Virus record (IMG/VR): IMGVR_UViG_3300042340_000051
Location: 1-34,920 of that record
Length of the DNA stretch: 34,920 bases
Direction: 5' to 3' (one strand)
From: a virus
Below the pieces are notes generated by a model. The model worked only from the letters and a program-made list of their open reading frames with translations. It did no database searches and was not told the DNA's origin. Below, one piece after another: positions 1 through 8,641 of this stretch. Numbering within the stretch: position 1 is the stretch's first letter; every line of letters starts with the position of its first letter. Both the position numbers and the translations under genes were made by a program.

Positions 1-455
1 CATAAAATAAGTTTCTTTATAGGTTTGTAGAGTAAACGAACACAGATTGCAATTAGAAGCAATACGAGCCAATTTAAGCGGCTTTTAGCCTTTGCCTTAT
101 ATTCTTCTACCTTTTCGGTTTGGATGGCTAATTTCGCCTCTAATAGCTTTATACGAGCATTATCAATAACTACCTTTTGGATAGTGTCTGTTATTCTAAT
201 GGTTTTTACTAATGTTTTAGTAAAGGAAAGCCTTAAAGTGTCGGTCTTGAGAATGTTCCGAATAATATCATTCTTTTCGTAAATAGTATCGTAAGTTATT
301 AAAGTGTCGCTTTTGGATTGGATAATAGTATCGTTGGCACAATACCCAGAATTAATGACATATTCAGCGACCTTATCCAATTTTTCTTTATCTCGTAAAA
401 CCTGTTTAACAGGATTACAACTTAAAAGAAAAATACTAATTAGAAGATATTTCAT
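1..455 (-). CDS. Lipoprotein-like lysis-region protein, 3' end beyond window
   Basis: The frame starts at the ATG at 455 and stays open for 151 residues to the window edge without a stop, so the C-terminus is missing. Residues 1-13 (MKYLLISIFLLSC) look like a lipoprotein signal with a lipobox ending LLSC, predicting lipidation at Cys13. A helical, charged, Thr/Asp-rich middle (about 45-125) leads to a hydrophobic segment near 129-144 (WLVLLLIAICV). A lipid-anchored N-terminus plus a C-terminal membrane segment would suit a one-protein spanin linking two membranes, but I do not recognise the family. It overlaps the upstream small membrane gene by 20 bases, as in a lysis cassette. The endolysin, if nearby, lies beyond the left edge. 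Confidence 0.7.
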   Translation of the reverse strand, partial: MKYLLISIFLLSCNPVKQVLRDKEKLDKVAEYVINSGYCANDTIIQSKSDTLITYDTIYEKNDIIRNILKTDTLRLSFTKTLVKTIRITDTIQKVVIDNARIKLLEAKLAIQTEKVEEYKAKAKSRLNWLVLLLIAICVRLLYKPIKKLIL

Positions 456-639
456 CGGAAAAGAAGTTTGATATAAACTTTCCGAGAACCGCAATAACCA
501 TAATAATAGTACCTACTTTGGGTTCGCCATTCAAAATAACAATACTTGCACCGAATGTACCGGCAGCAGCAAGAGAATCTCCAAACATTCTGATTCGCTT
601 TGGAGTAGGTTTGAAATACTCCTTTAACCCGAACTTCAT
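436..639 (-). CDS. Small two-helix membrane protein, holin-like
   Basis: 67 residues. A basic N-terminus (KEYFKPTPKRIR) is followed by two hydrophobic segments, about 22-38 (SLAAAGTFGASIVILNG) and 43-60 (GTIIMVIAVLGKFISNFF). Length and topology fit a small phage holin or a related lysis-region membrane protein that makes lesions in the inner membrane. Context supports this: it sits between another small membrane protein and a lipoprotein-like gene at the end of the structural operon, with 4-base and 20-base overlaps. The longer overlapping frame at 452-679 is Cys/Tyr-rich and looks like a shadow. I place it by topology and location only; no family motif is evident. Confidence 0.6.
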   Translation of the reverse strand: MKFGLKEYFKPTPKRIRMFGDSLAAAGTFGASIVILNGEPKVGTIIMVIAVLGKFISNFFSDEISSN

Positions 640-854
640 TCTCTGTCTTGTTTATTTTGTAATTGAATGGATAAAGCATTTAGTTGATTAGCGATAGTAT
701 CCAACTTTCTTGATATCTGGTCATCTTGTTTTTCTACTACCGATACACGAATCTCTAATTCTTTGAGTTTAAGAGATACCTTTACATAAATACTTATTAA
801 GCCTATTAAAATGGCTATTGCTTGTCCTACGAGAAATAAAACTAAATCGGTCAT
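636..854 (-). CDS. Small membrane protein with coiled-coil tail
   Basis: 72 residues. One N-terminal hydrophobic helix (about 4-24, LVLFLVGQAIAILIGLISIYV) is followed by a charged amphipathic region (28-70, with LKLKELEIRVSVVEKQDD) typical of a parallel coiled coil. The shape is common for phage proteins next to holins, where they may act as an accessory or antiholin-like component. It overlaps both neighbours by 4 bases (translational coupling), so it belongs to the same lysis-end transcript. The exact role is unknown. Confidence 0.6.
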   Translation of the reverse strand: MTDLVLFLVGQAIAILIGLISIYVKVSLKLKELEIRVSVVEKQDDQISRKLDTIANQLNALSIQLQNKQDRE

Positions 855-1261
855 TTTGAATCTATGAGCGTAAATAATGCCGGGTAAAATTCATCGGTTT
901 CAATACTCTCCAAATGCTCTAACTTTAAATCCGCTCCCCATAGTTCGGAAACATTTATTTCCTTTTCTGCGGTTAGCAAATCTTGAAGTTCTTTGTTAAA
1001 GTCGGAAACCTTATCGGAAGGAATTTCAATCATCCCATCCTTTTCATCTCCCCACTTTTTCCAAAGTTCTTGCTTTGCCTCTTCGTAAAGTTTAACCTCT
1101 TCGCTAACTACTTTGTTTAGTCGCTGAAGGTAAACCTTTGTCTTTAGAGACATTTTCTGTTTAAGCATTCCTTGAGTAATAACTTCTGCTTCTTGCCCTT
1201 GTTTGGTTACTCCGTTAAGTTCGTAATAGAGAGATAGTACTTCGTGCAGTTTTAAATTCAT
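851..1261 (-). CDS. Conserved helical phage protein of unknown function
   Basis: 136 residues, almost entirely predicted helix and acidic, with no membrane segment or signal. The pattern (MNLKLHEVLSLYYELNGV, then KMSLKTKVYLQRLNK) resembles a small protein I have seen repeatedly between the fibre and holin genes of Bacteroidota phages. I know no function for it; a chaperone or structural accessory role is possible. It is preceded by one copy of the TCTATTTA leader motif at 1275-1282, and its stop overlaps the start of the next gene. Confidence 0.6.
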   Translation of the reverse strand: MNLKLHEVLSLYYELNGVTKQGQEAEVITQGMLKQKMSLKTKVYLQRLNKVVSEEVKLYEEAKQELWKKWGDEKDGMIEIPSDKVSDFNKELQDLLTAEKEINVSELWGADLKLEHLESIETDEFYPALFTLIDSK

Positions 1262-1274
1262 ATAGGTTTTATTT

Positions 1275-1282
1275 TAAATAGA
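1275..1282 (-). promoter_or_regulatory. TCTATTTA leader motif, copy 1
   Basis: TCTATTTA on the minus strand, directly after the preceding gene's stop codon and 13 bases before the ATG at 1261. It is one of a family of near-identical elements in front of late genes that have their own leader. Confidence 0.4.
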
Positions 1283-1612
1283 TTATTGATTACTATTTTC
1301 ACTCCAAGGCAAAGGTAGGTTTACTATGGGTGGGTTTTTCAAGTTTTCGATTTGAGTTTCGATGTTTGTTTGCATAGCATCAACATCTAAACCAACCTCT
1401 AACCAACCGATAACATCTGCCTCTGTTAAATCGGGATAAGCCGTAAAGTCGCTTTGAGAAGGTTCTCCACAAGAATACGTTCCGTAAGTTTCTGCTTGAT
1501 AATCGCCATCAATACCTTTGTAGCGATAGTGTACTGTTTTTACAACATCTATTAACCCTTCGCTTTGCGGAGCGGTGTCAAGTTGTGAAATTGTCCAAGA
1601 AAATTGTGTCAT
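1283..1612 (-). CDS. Small conserved phage protein downstream of the fibre gene
   Basis: 109 residues. The N-terminal half reads like a beta-rich domain (FSWTISQLDTAP, then VVKTVHYRYKGIDGDY); a helical tail includes TEADVIGWLEVGLD. Similar short proteins with an FSWTI start occur after tail-fibre genes in many unrelated phages and are annotated only as domains of unknown function. A virion or tail-assembly accessory role is plausible from position, but nothing in the sequence proves it. It follows the fibre stop by 17 bases and is probably on the same transcript. Confidence 0.55.
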   Translation of the reverse strand: MTQFSWTISQLDTAPQSEGLIDVVKTVHYRYKGIDGDYQAETYGTYSCGEPSQSDFTAYPDLTEADVIGWLEVGLDVDAMQTNIETQIENLKNPPIVNLPLPWSENSNQ

Positions 1613-1629
1613 TTTATTTTGTTTTTAGT

Positions 1630-4600
1630 TTATAAACATCCTGTTTGTAAAGCATCTGAAATTACTACCCAGTTAGAGCCATCTGATTGTATCATTACTG
1701 AACTATAATCACAATATCCTTGTAGTACATAAGTGGCTGAACCATTAATAGTTTGTGATGAATTACCATCTATTGTAACCCCATAAGTAGACCCACCACC
1801 AAACTGATAAATTACATATATCCTTCCACTACAAGTGGTTGCATCGGGAAGATTTGCTGTTCTATTTGCACCTGTACAATCAAAGCCTACTGTATAATCC
1901 GTAGCGTCTAAAGTATAAGTAGCTGATTTTGTTACTAATGGCAAACGTAATGAGCCTGCAACGTGCAATTTACTATTAGCAGTAGTTGTATTTATAGCTA
2001 CATCTCCCCCACTTGTTATTCTCATTCGCTCGGTATCGTTGGTAGAAATTGCAATGGTATTAGTTGTTGGATAGAATAACCCATTACCTTGAGCTGATGT
2101 TCCTAATTCAATAGATGGCGCACCTGCTGAACCTGCATTTTGGGTTCTTATTACTCCATTAACATCTAATAATCGTGTCGGGGAAGTCGTACCTATGCCT
2201 AATCCTGTGGAGGTTAGGCGCATACCTTCTGTTCCTGAAACACTAAATATATTATTTGTAGTTCCGTTAAATGATGTAGCTGTAACCGATGAACTAAATG
2301 TAGCTGCACCTGTTGAGGCAAAAGATAAAAAAGAAGATGAACCTCTTTTGATTGCTATACCATCATTATTTCCGCCTACTTGTGTTGTTAAGTAGTAAGG
2401 ATTATTTTGTGTTCCATCACCTAATTGTAATTCTCCATAATTACCTGCTCCTGTTCCACCTATTGTTAGTTTTCTACTTGAAGAACCTAATACATTTAAA
2501 TCTCCCGTAAACCTACCCGTTCCACTCACATCAAGTTTATACCCATTATCACTTGTTCCCCCTACCGCCAAATTACCTGTACTAAATAAGGTCATAGCTT
2601 GTGTAAAGGTTATGGCATTACCTGCTGTGCCTTGTGGTGCTTGAAACCATTTATATACATTATTTTCTAACACATATTTAGCAGCAGGTGCAGTAAATGT
2701 ATAAATATCATTAGTATTATTATTGTATGCGTTAGAATAAAGAATAACACCGTTTGCCAAATTATTAAAAAATGCAAAAGAACCTCCAACTCCATTACTA
2801 CCATTACCTCCTTGTATTGCTTTATAATCACTTCCCCACGCACTCGGTGTTACTCCTAGTCCTAAATTACCAGATGAATTAAGAGTTAAACTTGCCGTTG
2901 TAAATGTTGTTCCCCCTTGTGTTGTTGAACGTGCAATAGTTAATGATTCATCTGCTAATGATTGTGCTGCTATACTATAAGCATATTTTCCACTTCCTGT
3001 TCTTAACCAAATAACACTCTCTGTGTTTGCAGATACAACATCCCCAATAATTAATCTTGAATCTCCAGTCCCTATATGTGCATTACCATTTACATCCAAC
3101 TTATATGCAGGACTTGAAGTACCCAAGCCTAAATTACCAGAGGCATCTAAACGCATCTTCTCGCTATTGTTATTGCTAAAGATGAGTGGCTGATTTGTAG
3201 CGGTATATAAATAAGCAGCACCATTGCCTTGCAATAATTGTAAAGCACCGCTTGTGTTCCCAACTTTTATTGAAACATTTGATGCACTATTATCATATAC
3301 ATCTAATTTTTCTGCTGGACTTGAAGTACCCAAGCCTAAATTACCAGAGGCATCTAAACGCATTCTCTCTGTTGCAGCAGTAGAAAATTTTATTAATCCA
3401 TCAGCTTTTGTATTGTTTAAATTAGCTTCCCCATTTCCTAACATTTCTAAAACTAGATAATCTGAATTAATTGCATTTGCACCATTAGGGTCTAAAACTA
3501 ATTGTGTTGCTCTTGAAGCAGCCGTTGCAGAAGCAGTATTATAAACCAACAACCCTGAATTATTTGCTGCCGTAGCATCATTTGATTGTGATTTAAATGA
3601 TAAACTATTTGATGCAGTTCTAACGTCTAATGTTGCGTTGGGGGAAGAAGTACCAATACCCAAGCCAGTAGAGGTCAAACGCATTTGCTCGGAGTTATTA
3701 ACCCTAAAAGTGATATTATTAACATCGTCATGCCCACTGATAGTAATACCATTTTTATAAGATATTCCTGCACCAAGAGTTAAACTTGTAGCATCGTAAT
3801 AAGTAGTTAAATACCCAACATTTGAATTATAAGATAAATTAACTCCCCCTGCTCCAGTTCCCCAATTATCTCCAGAAATTGTAAATATATTTCCGTTATT
3901 ATCGGTTTGTAATGCACTATTTCCTATTGCACTAGAACTTGTAAACTTGGGGATATAGTTGGTAGTACCACTTCCGGAAACACCACCTAATCCAGCCAAT
4001 GTATAGTTAGGAATGTTTAATGTATTAGAAACTAAAGTAGCTGCACCACTTGAACCGGTAGTGGTTAAGCTCGTAATTCTATTCGTATACGCCGTATCCC
4101 AGTTTGTTTGAGAAGCGGTTGTCGGTAAAGAATAACCACTCGCAAAAGATAAGGTTAAAGTACCCGAAGAAGTTACTGGAGAGTTAGTTACCGAAAATCC
4201 AGTAGGAGCAGAAAGACCAACCGAAGTTACTGTACCGGTATTCGCATCGGTATCATTTACCCACGTTGTTCCGTTATATTTTAAAACTTGTCCGTTAGAA
4301 GGAGAAGTAATTGTTACATCACTTAATTGAGTCAAAGAATAATCTCCTTCCGTTGCTACAACCGCTCCGGTTCTTCCGAATACGGAAGTTACGGCATCGG
4401 TATTATCGTCAGTCCAAGAAGCAGTTACAGTTCCGCCATCTTGTTGCGTTAAAGTCAAAGTTTTAGTAGTAGTTCCGGTTACGGCTGCACTATTAATTTT
4501 ATCATTATAAGCCGAATCCCAATTAGCTTGACTTGCCGTAGTAGGAATAGAATATCCGCTTTGTAAACTAACCGCTAACGTACCGCTTGAAGTAATAGGA

Positions 4601-5073
4601 GTTCCAGATACAGTTAATCCGGTAGGTACAGTCATAGCCACCGAAGTAACAGTACCTACATATTGGTCGGTATATTGAGGAATGTTTAAAGTATTTCCTA
4701 CTAAAGTCGCTGCACCACTTGTTCCGGTTGTTGTTAAAGTTAAAGTACCTTGACCGCCAATATCAGCTAAAACTTCCGCTCCTGTTCTGTAATTAACAAC
4801 ATTACTTGCATTTAAAGTCAAGAACTTTGTTTGAGTAGTAGCTGCATTCGCTACACTCGTTAAAGTCAAATTATTGCTAAAGGTCTTTGCACCGCTAATT
4901 GTTTGCGTAGTAGATAAAGTAACAAAGCCATCAGCGATATCGGTTTCAATAATTGTCGCTAATGCCGTTACAGTCGCTTTATAGGAATATCCCGAAGAAG
5001 GGTCTCCAACTAAAATTAAGTCGCTTAAACTTGGGGTTCGGGTTACGAGTTCGTTTATCTTTTTGTTAGCCAT
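1630..5073 (-). CDS. Tail fibre / host-recognition protein with repeats
   Basis: 1147 residues, the largest gene here and very rich in Thr, Ser, Gly and Asn. The N-terminus (MANKKINELVTRTPSLSDL) is a start I associate with Bacteroidota phage fibres and probably attaches to the tail. Two related blocks around TVTSV..PTG..VS..P(I/V)TSSGTL precede a long shaft built from many copies of a unit like MRLDASGNLGLGTSSP followed by a KLDV-type strand. The last 120 residues (TYTLDATDYTVGFDCTG onward) form a different beta-rich domain, the likely receptor-binding tip. I see no peptidase-S74 chaperone signature. The repeats make the gene prone to internal recombination. It ends the structural block, just before the lysis genes. 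Confidence 0.85.
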   Translation of the reverse strand: MANKKINELVTRTPSLSDLILVGDPSSGYSYKATVTALATIIETDIADGFVTLSTTQTISGAKTFSNNLTLTSVANAATTQTKFLTLNASNVVNYRTGAEVLADIGGQGTLTLTTTGTSGAATLVGNTLNIPQYTDQYVGTVTSVAMTVPTGLTVSGTPITSSGTLAVSLQSGYSIPTTASQANWDSAYNDKINSAAVTGTTTKTLTLTQQDGGTVTASWTDDNTDAVTSVFGRTGAVVATEGDYSLTQLSDVTITSPSNGQVLKYNGTTWVNDTDANTGTVTSVGLSAPTGFSVTNSPVTSSGTLTLSFASGYSLPTTASQTNWDTAYTNRITSLTTTGSSGAATLVSNTLNIPNYTLAGLGGVSGSGTTNYIPKFTSSSAIGNSALQTDNNGNIFTISGDNWGTGAGGVNLSYNSNVGYLTTYYDATSLTLGAGISYKNGITISGHDDVNNITFRVNNSEQMRLTSTGLGIGTSSPNATLDVRTASNSLSFKSQSNDATAANNSGLLVYNTASATAASRATQLVLDPNGANAINSDYLVLEMLGNGEANLNNTKADGLIKFSTAATERMRLDASGNLGLGTSSPAEKLDVYDNSASNVSIKVGNTSGALQLLQGNGAAYLYTATNQPLIFSNNNSEKMRLDASGNLGLGTSSPAYKLDVNGNAHIGTGDSRLIIGDVVSANTESVIWLRTGSGKYAYSIAAQSLADESLTIARSTTQGGTTFTTASLTLNSSGNLGLGVTPSAWGSDYKAIQGGNGSNGVGGSFAFFNNLANGVILYSNAYNNNTNDIYTFTAPAAKYVLENNVYKWFQAPQGTAGNAITFTQAMTLFSTGNLAVGGTSDNGYKLDVSGTGRFTGDLNVLGSSSRKLTIGGTGAGNYGELQLGDGTQNNPYYLTTQVGGNNDGIAIKRGSSSFLSFASTGAATFSSSVTATSFNGTTNNIFSVSGTEGMRLTSTGLGIGTTSPTRLLDVNGVIRTQNAGSAGAPSIELGTSAQGNGLFYPTTNTIAISTNDTERMRITSGGDVAINTTTANSKLHVAGSLRLPLVTKSATYTLDATDYTVGFDCTGANRTANLPDATTCSGRIYVIYQFGGGSTYGVTIDGNSSQTINGSATYVLQGYCDYSSVMIQSDGSNWVVISDALQTGCL
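3110..3156. repeat. 47-bp exact direct repeat in the fibre gene, copy 1
   Basis: Identical over 47 bases to 3317-3363. On the coding strand it encodes MRLDASGNLGLGTSSP, one unit of the shaft repeat. Identity at nucleotide level, beyond protein similarity, points to a recent duplication or gene conversion. Confidence 0.9.
3317..3363. repeat. 47-bp exact direct repeat in the fibre gene, copy 2
   Basis: Second copy of the repeat at 3110-3156, offset by 207 bases, which is exactly 69 codons, so recombination between the copies would keep the reading frame and change shaft length by 69 residues. Confidence 0.9.
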
Positions 5074-5099
5074 TGTATTCTTTTATCTATATAGAAATA

Positions 5100-5552
5100 T
5101 TAACTCGGATATGCATAGGTGGTGGGAACTTGACATCTGTTAGCCGTATAAGGCAATTCAATAGAAATATCCGCTCTAACTCCCGCAAGTAAATCCGGAG
5201 TATCCTCGGTAAAGAAAGTCAAAGAAGCACTTAAACCTTCATCAAAATCAAAGTTATTGTATCTTAATTGTGCGATAATATCTTGACAGATTTCTAATTG
5301 GTCACTCAAAACTTCCGTTTCGTTAGTGTCCTCTGGTAGCATTCTATCAAAGAAATATAAAGAGAAATTCAACGTAACATCTCTCTCGCCTACTGAACCA
5401 CCGGTTAAATCAAAGAACAATGAAGGATAAATATTCTCCGTTCCCCTTGATAGGTAATCCGACAAGTCACCGAAGTAAACGCTTTTTATCTGCTTGTGTG
5501 CGTTCCCTAGATTTGTTATCTGCGTTACCACTTGGTTTAATGTCAATGCCAT
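5100..5552 (-). CDS. Virion protein, tail-completion-like
   Basis: I start this at the ATG at 5552 (MALTLNQVVTQITNLG), giving 150 residues; the upstream ATG at 5624 would add a Lys/Ile-rich stretch overlapping the previous gene. The protein mixes helix and strand (YPSLFFDLTGG, then DVTLNFSLYFFDRM, then SASLTFFTED), a pattern seen in tail terminator or completion proteins of the gpU type. Position after the portal and connector-like gene and before the fibre fits a head-tail joining role. This is inference from fold feel and position, not from a named motif. Confidence 0.55.
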   Translation of the reverse strand: MALTLNQVVTQITNLGNAHKQIKSVYFGDLSDYLSRGTENIYPSLFFDLTGGSVGERDVTLNFSLYFFDRMLPEDTNETEVLSDQLEICQDIIAQLRYNNFDFDEGLSASLTFFTEDTPDLLAGVRADISIELPYTANRCQVPTTYAYPS

Positions 5553-5608
5553 TTTCTTGTTTTTGTAAGTAAAGCCGTAGCTTTTTTTGATTTTTAAGAG
5601 AATAGGTT

Positions 5609-6199
5609 TTATTCGCCACAACAACGATTTATATTACCTTGATATTTTTCTTCAAAACTCTTGCCTCTACAACAATCGGAATCATCCAACCAAATCGAAG
5701 TAGTATAGGCTTGTCTTTCGGGAACCATCGTATCGTAAGTAGAACCCGGATTGTTATATTCTGGAAAAGTATTAAATCCACTTCTATCAATTAAATACTT
5801 AACTAATCTTTGTTTGTAGAACTCGGCTCTTGCTCTATATCTATCCGCTACATCAATAATCTCCGCAGCCGAAGGATTCTCTTGCCCTTCTCCAGATTTA
5901 CGAACCATTCCCTTATTATAGAATTGATAACTCAATCCCATAGGAAGTTCACTCATTACATAATAAACGAGTGTCGGTGTTATGTAAGTATCTAAAAGGC
6001 TCGTTTCAATTTGTGTCAGATTGTTATTAGCAATCCCATCTTGTAACCTTTCGTATAACGCAGTTCCCAATGCAGGAAGGATATACATATCTTGTGCGGT
6101 TAAGATTTCTGGATTAACCAATTTTTCATCTACGTTATTGTGAAGTCCGGTTCTGTCTTTAATAGTATCTACTGAAATAAAAAGTATATTCCTGCTCAT
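5609..6199 (-). CDS. Head-tail connector-like protein
   Basis: 196 residues, mostly helical, with an N-terminal segment (MSRNILFISVDTIKDRTGL) and a central helix pair around LPALGTALYERLQDGI. It resembles a conserved Bacteroidota phage family found next to portal genes and probably acts as an adaptor between portal and tail. The C-terminus carries two Cys pairs (DCC near residues 174-176 and RCC near 192-194), which could bind metal or form disulfides. It lies 3 bases from the portal gene and shares 16 bases with the longer form of the next ORF. Confidence 0.55.
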   Translation of the reverse strand: MSRNILFISVDTIKDRTGLHNNVDEKLVNPEILTAQDMYILPALGTALYERLQDGIANNNLTQIETSLLDTYITPTLVYYVMSELPMGLSYQFYNKGMVRKSGEGQENPSAAEIIDVADRYRARAEFYKQRLVKYLIDRSGFNTFPEYNNPGSTYDTMVPERQAYTTSIWLDDSDCCRGKSFEEKYQGNINRCCGE

Positions 6200-6202
6200 T
6201 TC

Positions 6203-8170
6203 TTATTTTTTAACTACAACTTTTGAAACCCATCTATGTCTGCAAGAAGGAGAATGAATACCATTTGGCATTGTCCACCAACCGCCACCTCTATCGAATA
6301 CTGAATATCCTAATCTACGAGAAAGCGTTTCTATTTCCGTTCTTGACCAAAACTTATCTAATCCCATTACTCGTTGGCAAAAAGGTCTTGATGGGTGTGC
6401 ATTAGAATCCCTTTCCCCATAAGATACTTCTGGCTTCCACTCGTAAGCGTAACGAATTAAAAATGTTCTTTTGATAGGCTTATCAATAATTTCACTTAAA
6501 GGTTTTAATAAAGTAGGTAAACCTGTTTTAGTATTTATTTTTAAATAATCTAACTCTATTAATTTATTTATTCTTTCTTGAATAACAACTAAATCTTCTT
6601 GTAATGCTTTTGCGATATCCTCTGCAAGTATGTTCTTATTGGTAGCAATAACACTCAAGATTTTTTTATCTAATGTATCATCTACTACTTCAGCGAACAT
6701 TTGCATTTCTTCATCCGCACTAAATACTTGTCTTGTTGCTAATACAGAAAAGTTTTCAGTCTTTTCTCCGTATTCATCAAACATAGAAATAACGGAATCA
6801 ACATCGCTAAATCTTTGCTCATAAGTATCATCACCTAACCAAGTGTTGATTGCTTCATCATCTAATCCGTACCCACTTTTTAACATTTGGATTGCTTGGT
6901 CTCTAGTAATCTCGCCTTTGTTGTATTTACGAATTATTCGTTGGAAGTTTTGCCACTCCCGACCTTTCATTCCTTTTAGATGCTCATTAATTAAACCTTG
7001 TTGCGTAGGTTCAACAGGAGTTTGATATTTAGTCATATCAACACCTATCTTCTCAAGTATCCACTCTTTAGGAGCAAATTGAGAAATAATACTTTCGCTA
7101 AACTCAAAGTTAATCGGCTCTACCGGCTTAATATAAATTTCAGTAGTAACTCCGTTTATTTCAGCCAACGAATTAAAGATATCCTCTAAATATTGCTGCT
7201 TATCATTTACATAAGTATTCTTAAATACTTCGTAGCCATCTCTGATTTCTGAACGAGTACCTAAAGAACCCTCAACTAAAATACCAAACAAAGAAGGAGT
7301 AGTTATCTGATGCCCTGCAAAAATGTTCTGCTGAATCATTGTATCTACTCTTCCGAAATCTTCTTTAGTTAAATCACTCGCCCCTAAATCATCAACCGCA
7401 GGTTTCTTGGCTATATCTTGAACAAAAGAAAGAATAAACTTCTTACCATCCGAACCGCTAAATCTTTCGGTAAATCTTCTTTCAATATTTCTCTTTTCAT
7501 CTGGTGTCGGTTCTCCGTTAGGTAAAGTAATAAGTTTACTTGCAGAAAACCCTGTTTGTGCATTACCCAAGACGTGCTTGGAAACCTCAACATCACTTTC
7601 AATATAATTTAACGCACCTATGTAACCCGGTAAAGCGTAAGTATCTAAACCCGGTCTGTATTCTTTAATGTAAAGAATCTGCTTACCTTCTCTTAAATCT
7701 TTATTGTAACCTAACACAACTTCCGCTTCGGCTTTTCTATCGTTCCAATCTTTAATCCAATATTGAGTATTGTCTTTGTTAGAACGAACCTTTGTGTAGT
7801 CTATATGGCTTATAGAAGCGATTTGACCGCCTATCTTACTCCAAACAATCTCCATATAAGCACCACCGAAAACCTCAATATCAATCGAAACTTTGCGTGT
7901 AACATCAATCAAAGATTCGTAAGGATTGGCATTGTTAATAAACTCTTCGGCTTTAACATCATCCTCTTTTGCTGCCCATCCGTTACCTGTTATGTAATTG
8001 ACTTTACCTTTTACAATAGCATTATGTTTCGCACTCTTATTGTATAGGCTTAAAAGGTAATTAGGGTAATCGTTCTTATCTCCGAACTCAATATACCCAA
8101 CTCCTTTCTTTTCCCTGTATTCGGGTTGCTTTGCTTCTGCAAATGTTAATATAACTAAATTATCCATCAT
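6203..8170 (-). CDS. Portal protein fused to a winged-helix segment and a MuF-like domain
   Basis: 655 residues. Residues 1 to about 400 are the portal, the dodecameric ring at the capsid vertex through which DNA passes (motifs such as GNGWAAKEDD, LPGYIGALNYIE and GSLGTRSEIRDGYEVF). Residues about 500-548 (LDKKILSVIATNKNILAEDIAKAL and following helices) look like a helix-turn-helix or winged-helix unit. Residues about 565-650 (SRPFCQRVMG, RGGGWW, CRHRWVSK) match the Cys/His-containing C-terminal part of MuF-type minor head proteins. Portal and MuF proteins are usually separate neighbours, so this is a natural fusion. It overlaps the upstream gene by 4 bases. Confidence 0.85.
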   Translation of the reverse strand: MMDNLVILTFAEAKQPEYREKKGVGYIEFGDKNDYPNYLLSLYNKSAKHNAIVKGKVNYITGNGWAAKEDDVKAEEFINNANPYESLIDVTRKVSIDIEVFGGAYMEIVWSKIGGQIASISHIDYTKVRSNKDNTQYWIKDWNDRKAEAEVVLGYNKDLREGKQILYIKEYRPGLDTYALPGYIGALNYIESDVEVSKHVLGNAQTGFSASKLITLPNGEPTPDEKRNIERRFTERFSGSDGKKFILSFVQDIAKKPAVDDLGASDLTKEDFGRVDTMIQQNIFAGHQITTPSLFGILVEGSLGTRSEIRDGYEVFKNTYVNDKQQYLEDIFNSLAEINGVTTEIYIKPVEPINFEFSESIISQFAPKEWILEKIGVDMTKYQTPVEPTQQGLINEHLKGMKGREWQNFQRIIRKYNKGEITRDQAIQMLKSGYGLDDEAINTWLGDDTYEQRFSDVDSVISMFDEYGEKTENFSVLATRQVFSADEEMQMFAEVVDDTLDKKILSVIATNKNILAEDIAKALQEDLVVIQERINKLIELDYLKINTKTGLPTLLKPLSEIIDKPIKRTFLIRYAYEWKPEVSYGERDSNAHPSRPFCQRVMGLDKFWSRTEIETLSRRLGYSVFDRGGGWWTMPNGIHSPSCRHRWVSKVVVKK

Positions 8171-8544
8171 CGTACTATAAATGTGTTATTTGGTTGGTGT
8201 TTCGTATATGTAAATGAAGTAGATTCATTAAGCCTCATTATGCCTGTTTCGATTAATCCGGTAGCGTTGGCAGGGTTTGTATTCGTAGTAGAAGTTTGCT
8301 CGTAGATTTGATATTCCCACTCCCCAGAATCTTGCGTTCCAAAATAAGTATTTGTAACTATTGAGAATTGATTAAACCTATCCTTAAAAGCGGAAGTATC
8401 GGCTGCATTTAGGATAACAAATTTAACCTCTATATTTGAACCCCTATGCGTAAAAACGAATAAATAATTAGGTGCTGATAAGGTCTGCTTCTCCTTTAAA
8501 GTAAGGATAATCTGACTCGTTGCACCCTTTGTTAAATATATCAT
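8167..8544 (-). CDS. Virion-module protein upstream of the portal
   Basis: 125 residues, predicted beta-rich (MIYLTKGATSQIILTLKEK, then NYLFVFTHRG, then WEYQIYEQTS). I recognise this type from head-tail regions of Bacteroidota phages, where it is usually left as hypothetical; a head decoration or connector role is possible. Its start is preceded by a TCTATTTA motif exactly 5 bases before the ATG, and a strong terminator lies just upstream, so it probably begins a new transcription unit with the portal. Confidence 0.5.
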   Translation of the reverse strand: MIYLTKGATSQIILTLKEKQTLSAPNYLFVFTHRGSNIEVKFVILNAADTSAFKDRFNQFSIVTNTYFGTQDSGEWEYQIYEQTSTTNTNPANATGLIETGIMRLNESTSFTYTKHQPNNTFIVR

Positions 8545-8549
8545 ACTAC

Positions 8550-8557
8550 TAAATAGA
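8550..8557 (-). promoter_or_regulatory. TCTATTTA leader motif, copy 2
   Basis: TCTATTTA on the minus strand, 5 bases before the ATG at 8544 and just downstream of an intrinsic terminator, so it may be involved in restarting expression of the portal unit. Confidence 0.4.
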
Positions 8558-8574
8558 TAAATCTTGGATTTTTA

Positions 8575-8608
8575 CAATAAAGAAAAAGCCACCCCAAAAG
8601 GGATGGCT
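8575..8608 (-). terminator. Intrinsic terminator after the tail-tube-like gene
   Basis: Read on the minus strand, a 9-base stem (AGCCATCCC with GGGGTGGCT, one T-G wobble) closes a TTTT loop and is followed by TTTTCTTTATT. This is a textbook rho-independent terminator. It lies 34 bases past the stop of the gene at 8642-9154 and before the portal unit. Confidence 0.85.
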
Positions 8609-8641
8609 AATCTACCTACCTATAACGAACCACGAAAGCTA

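Noticed and set aside
452-679. 75-residue ORF overlapping the holin-like gene
   Set aside because: Cys/Tyr-rich shadow frame; the overlapping 436-639 frame has clear membrane helices and proper coupling with its neighbours.
3110-3363. Possible CRISPR or tandem-repeat array
   Set aside because: The repeated segments are in-frame coding repeats of the fibre shaft, not spaced identical repeats with unique spacers.
2195-3460. Plus-strand ORFs inside the fibre gene
   Set aside because: They mirror the repetitive Thr/Ser/Gly coding of the fibre on the other strand and have no start context.
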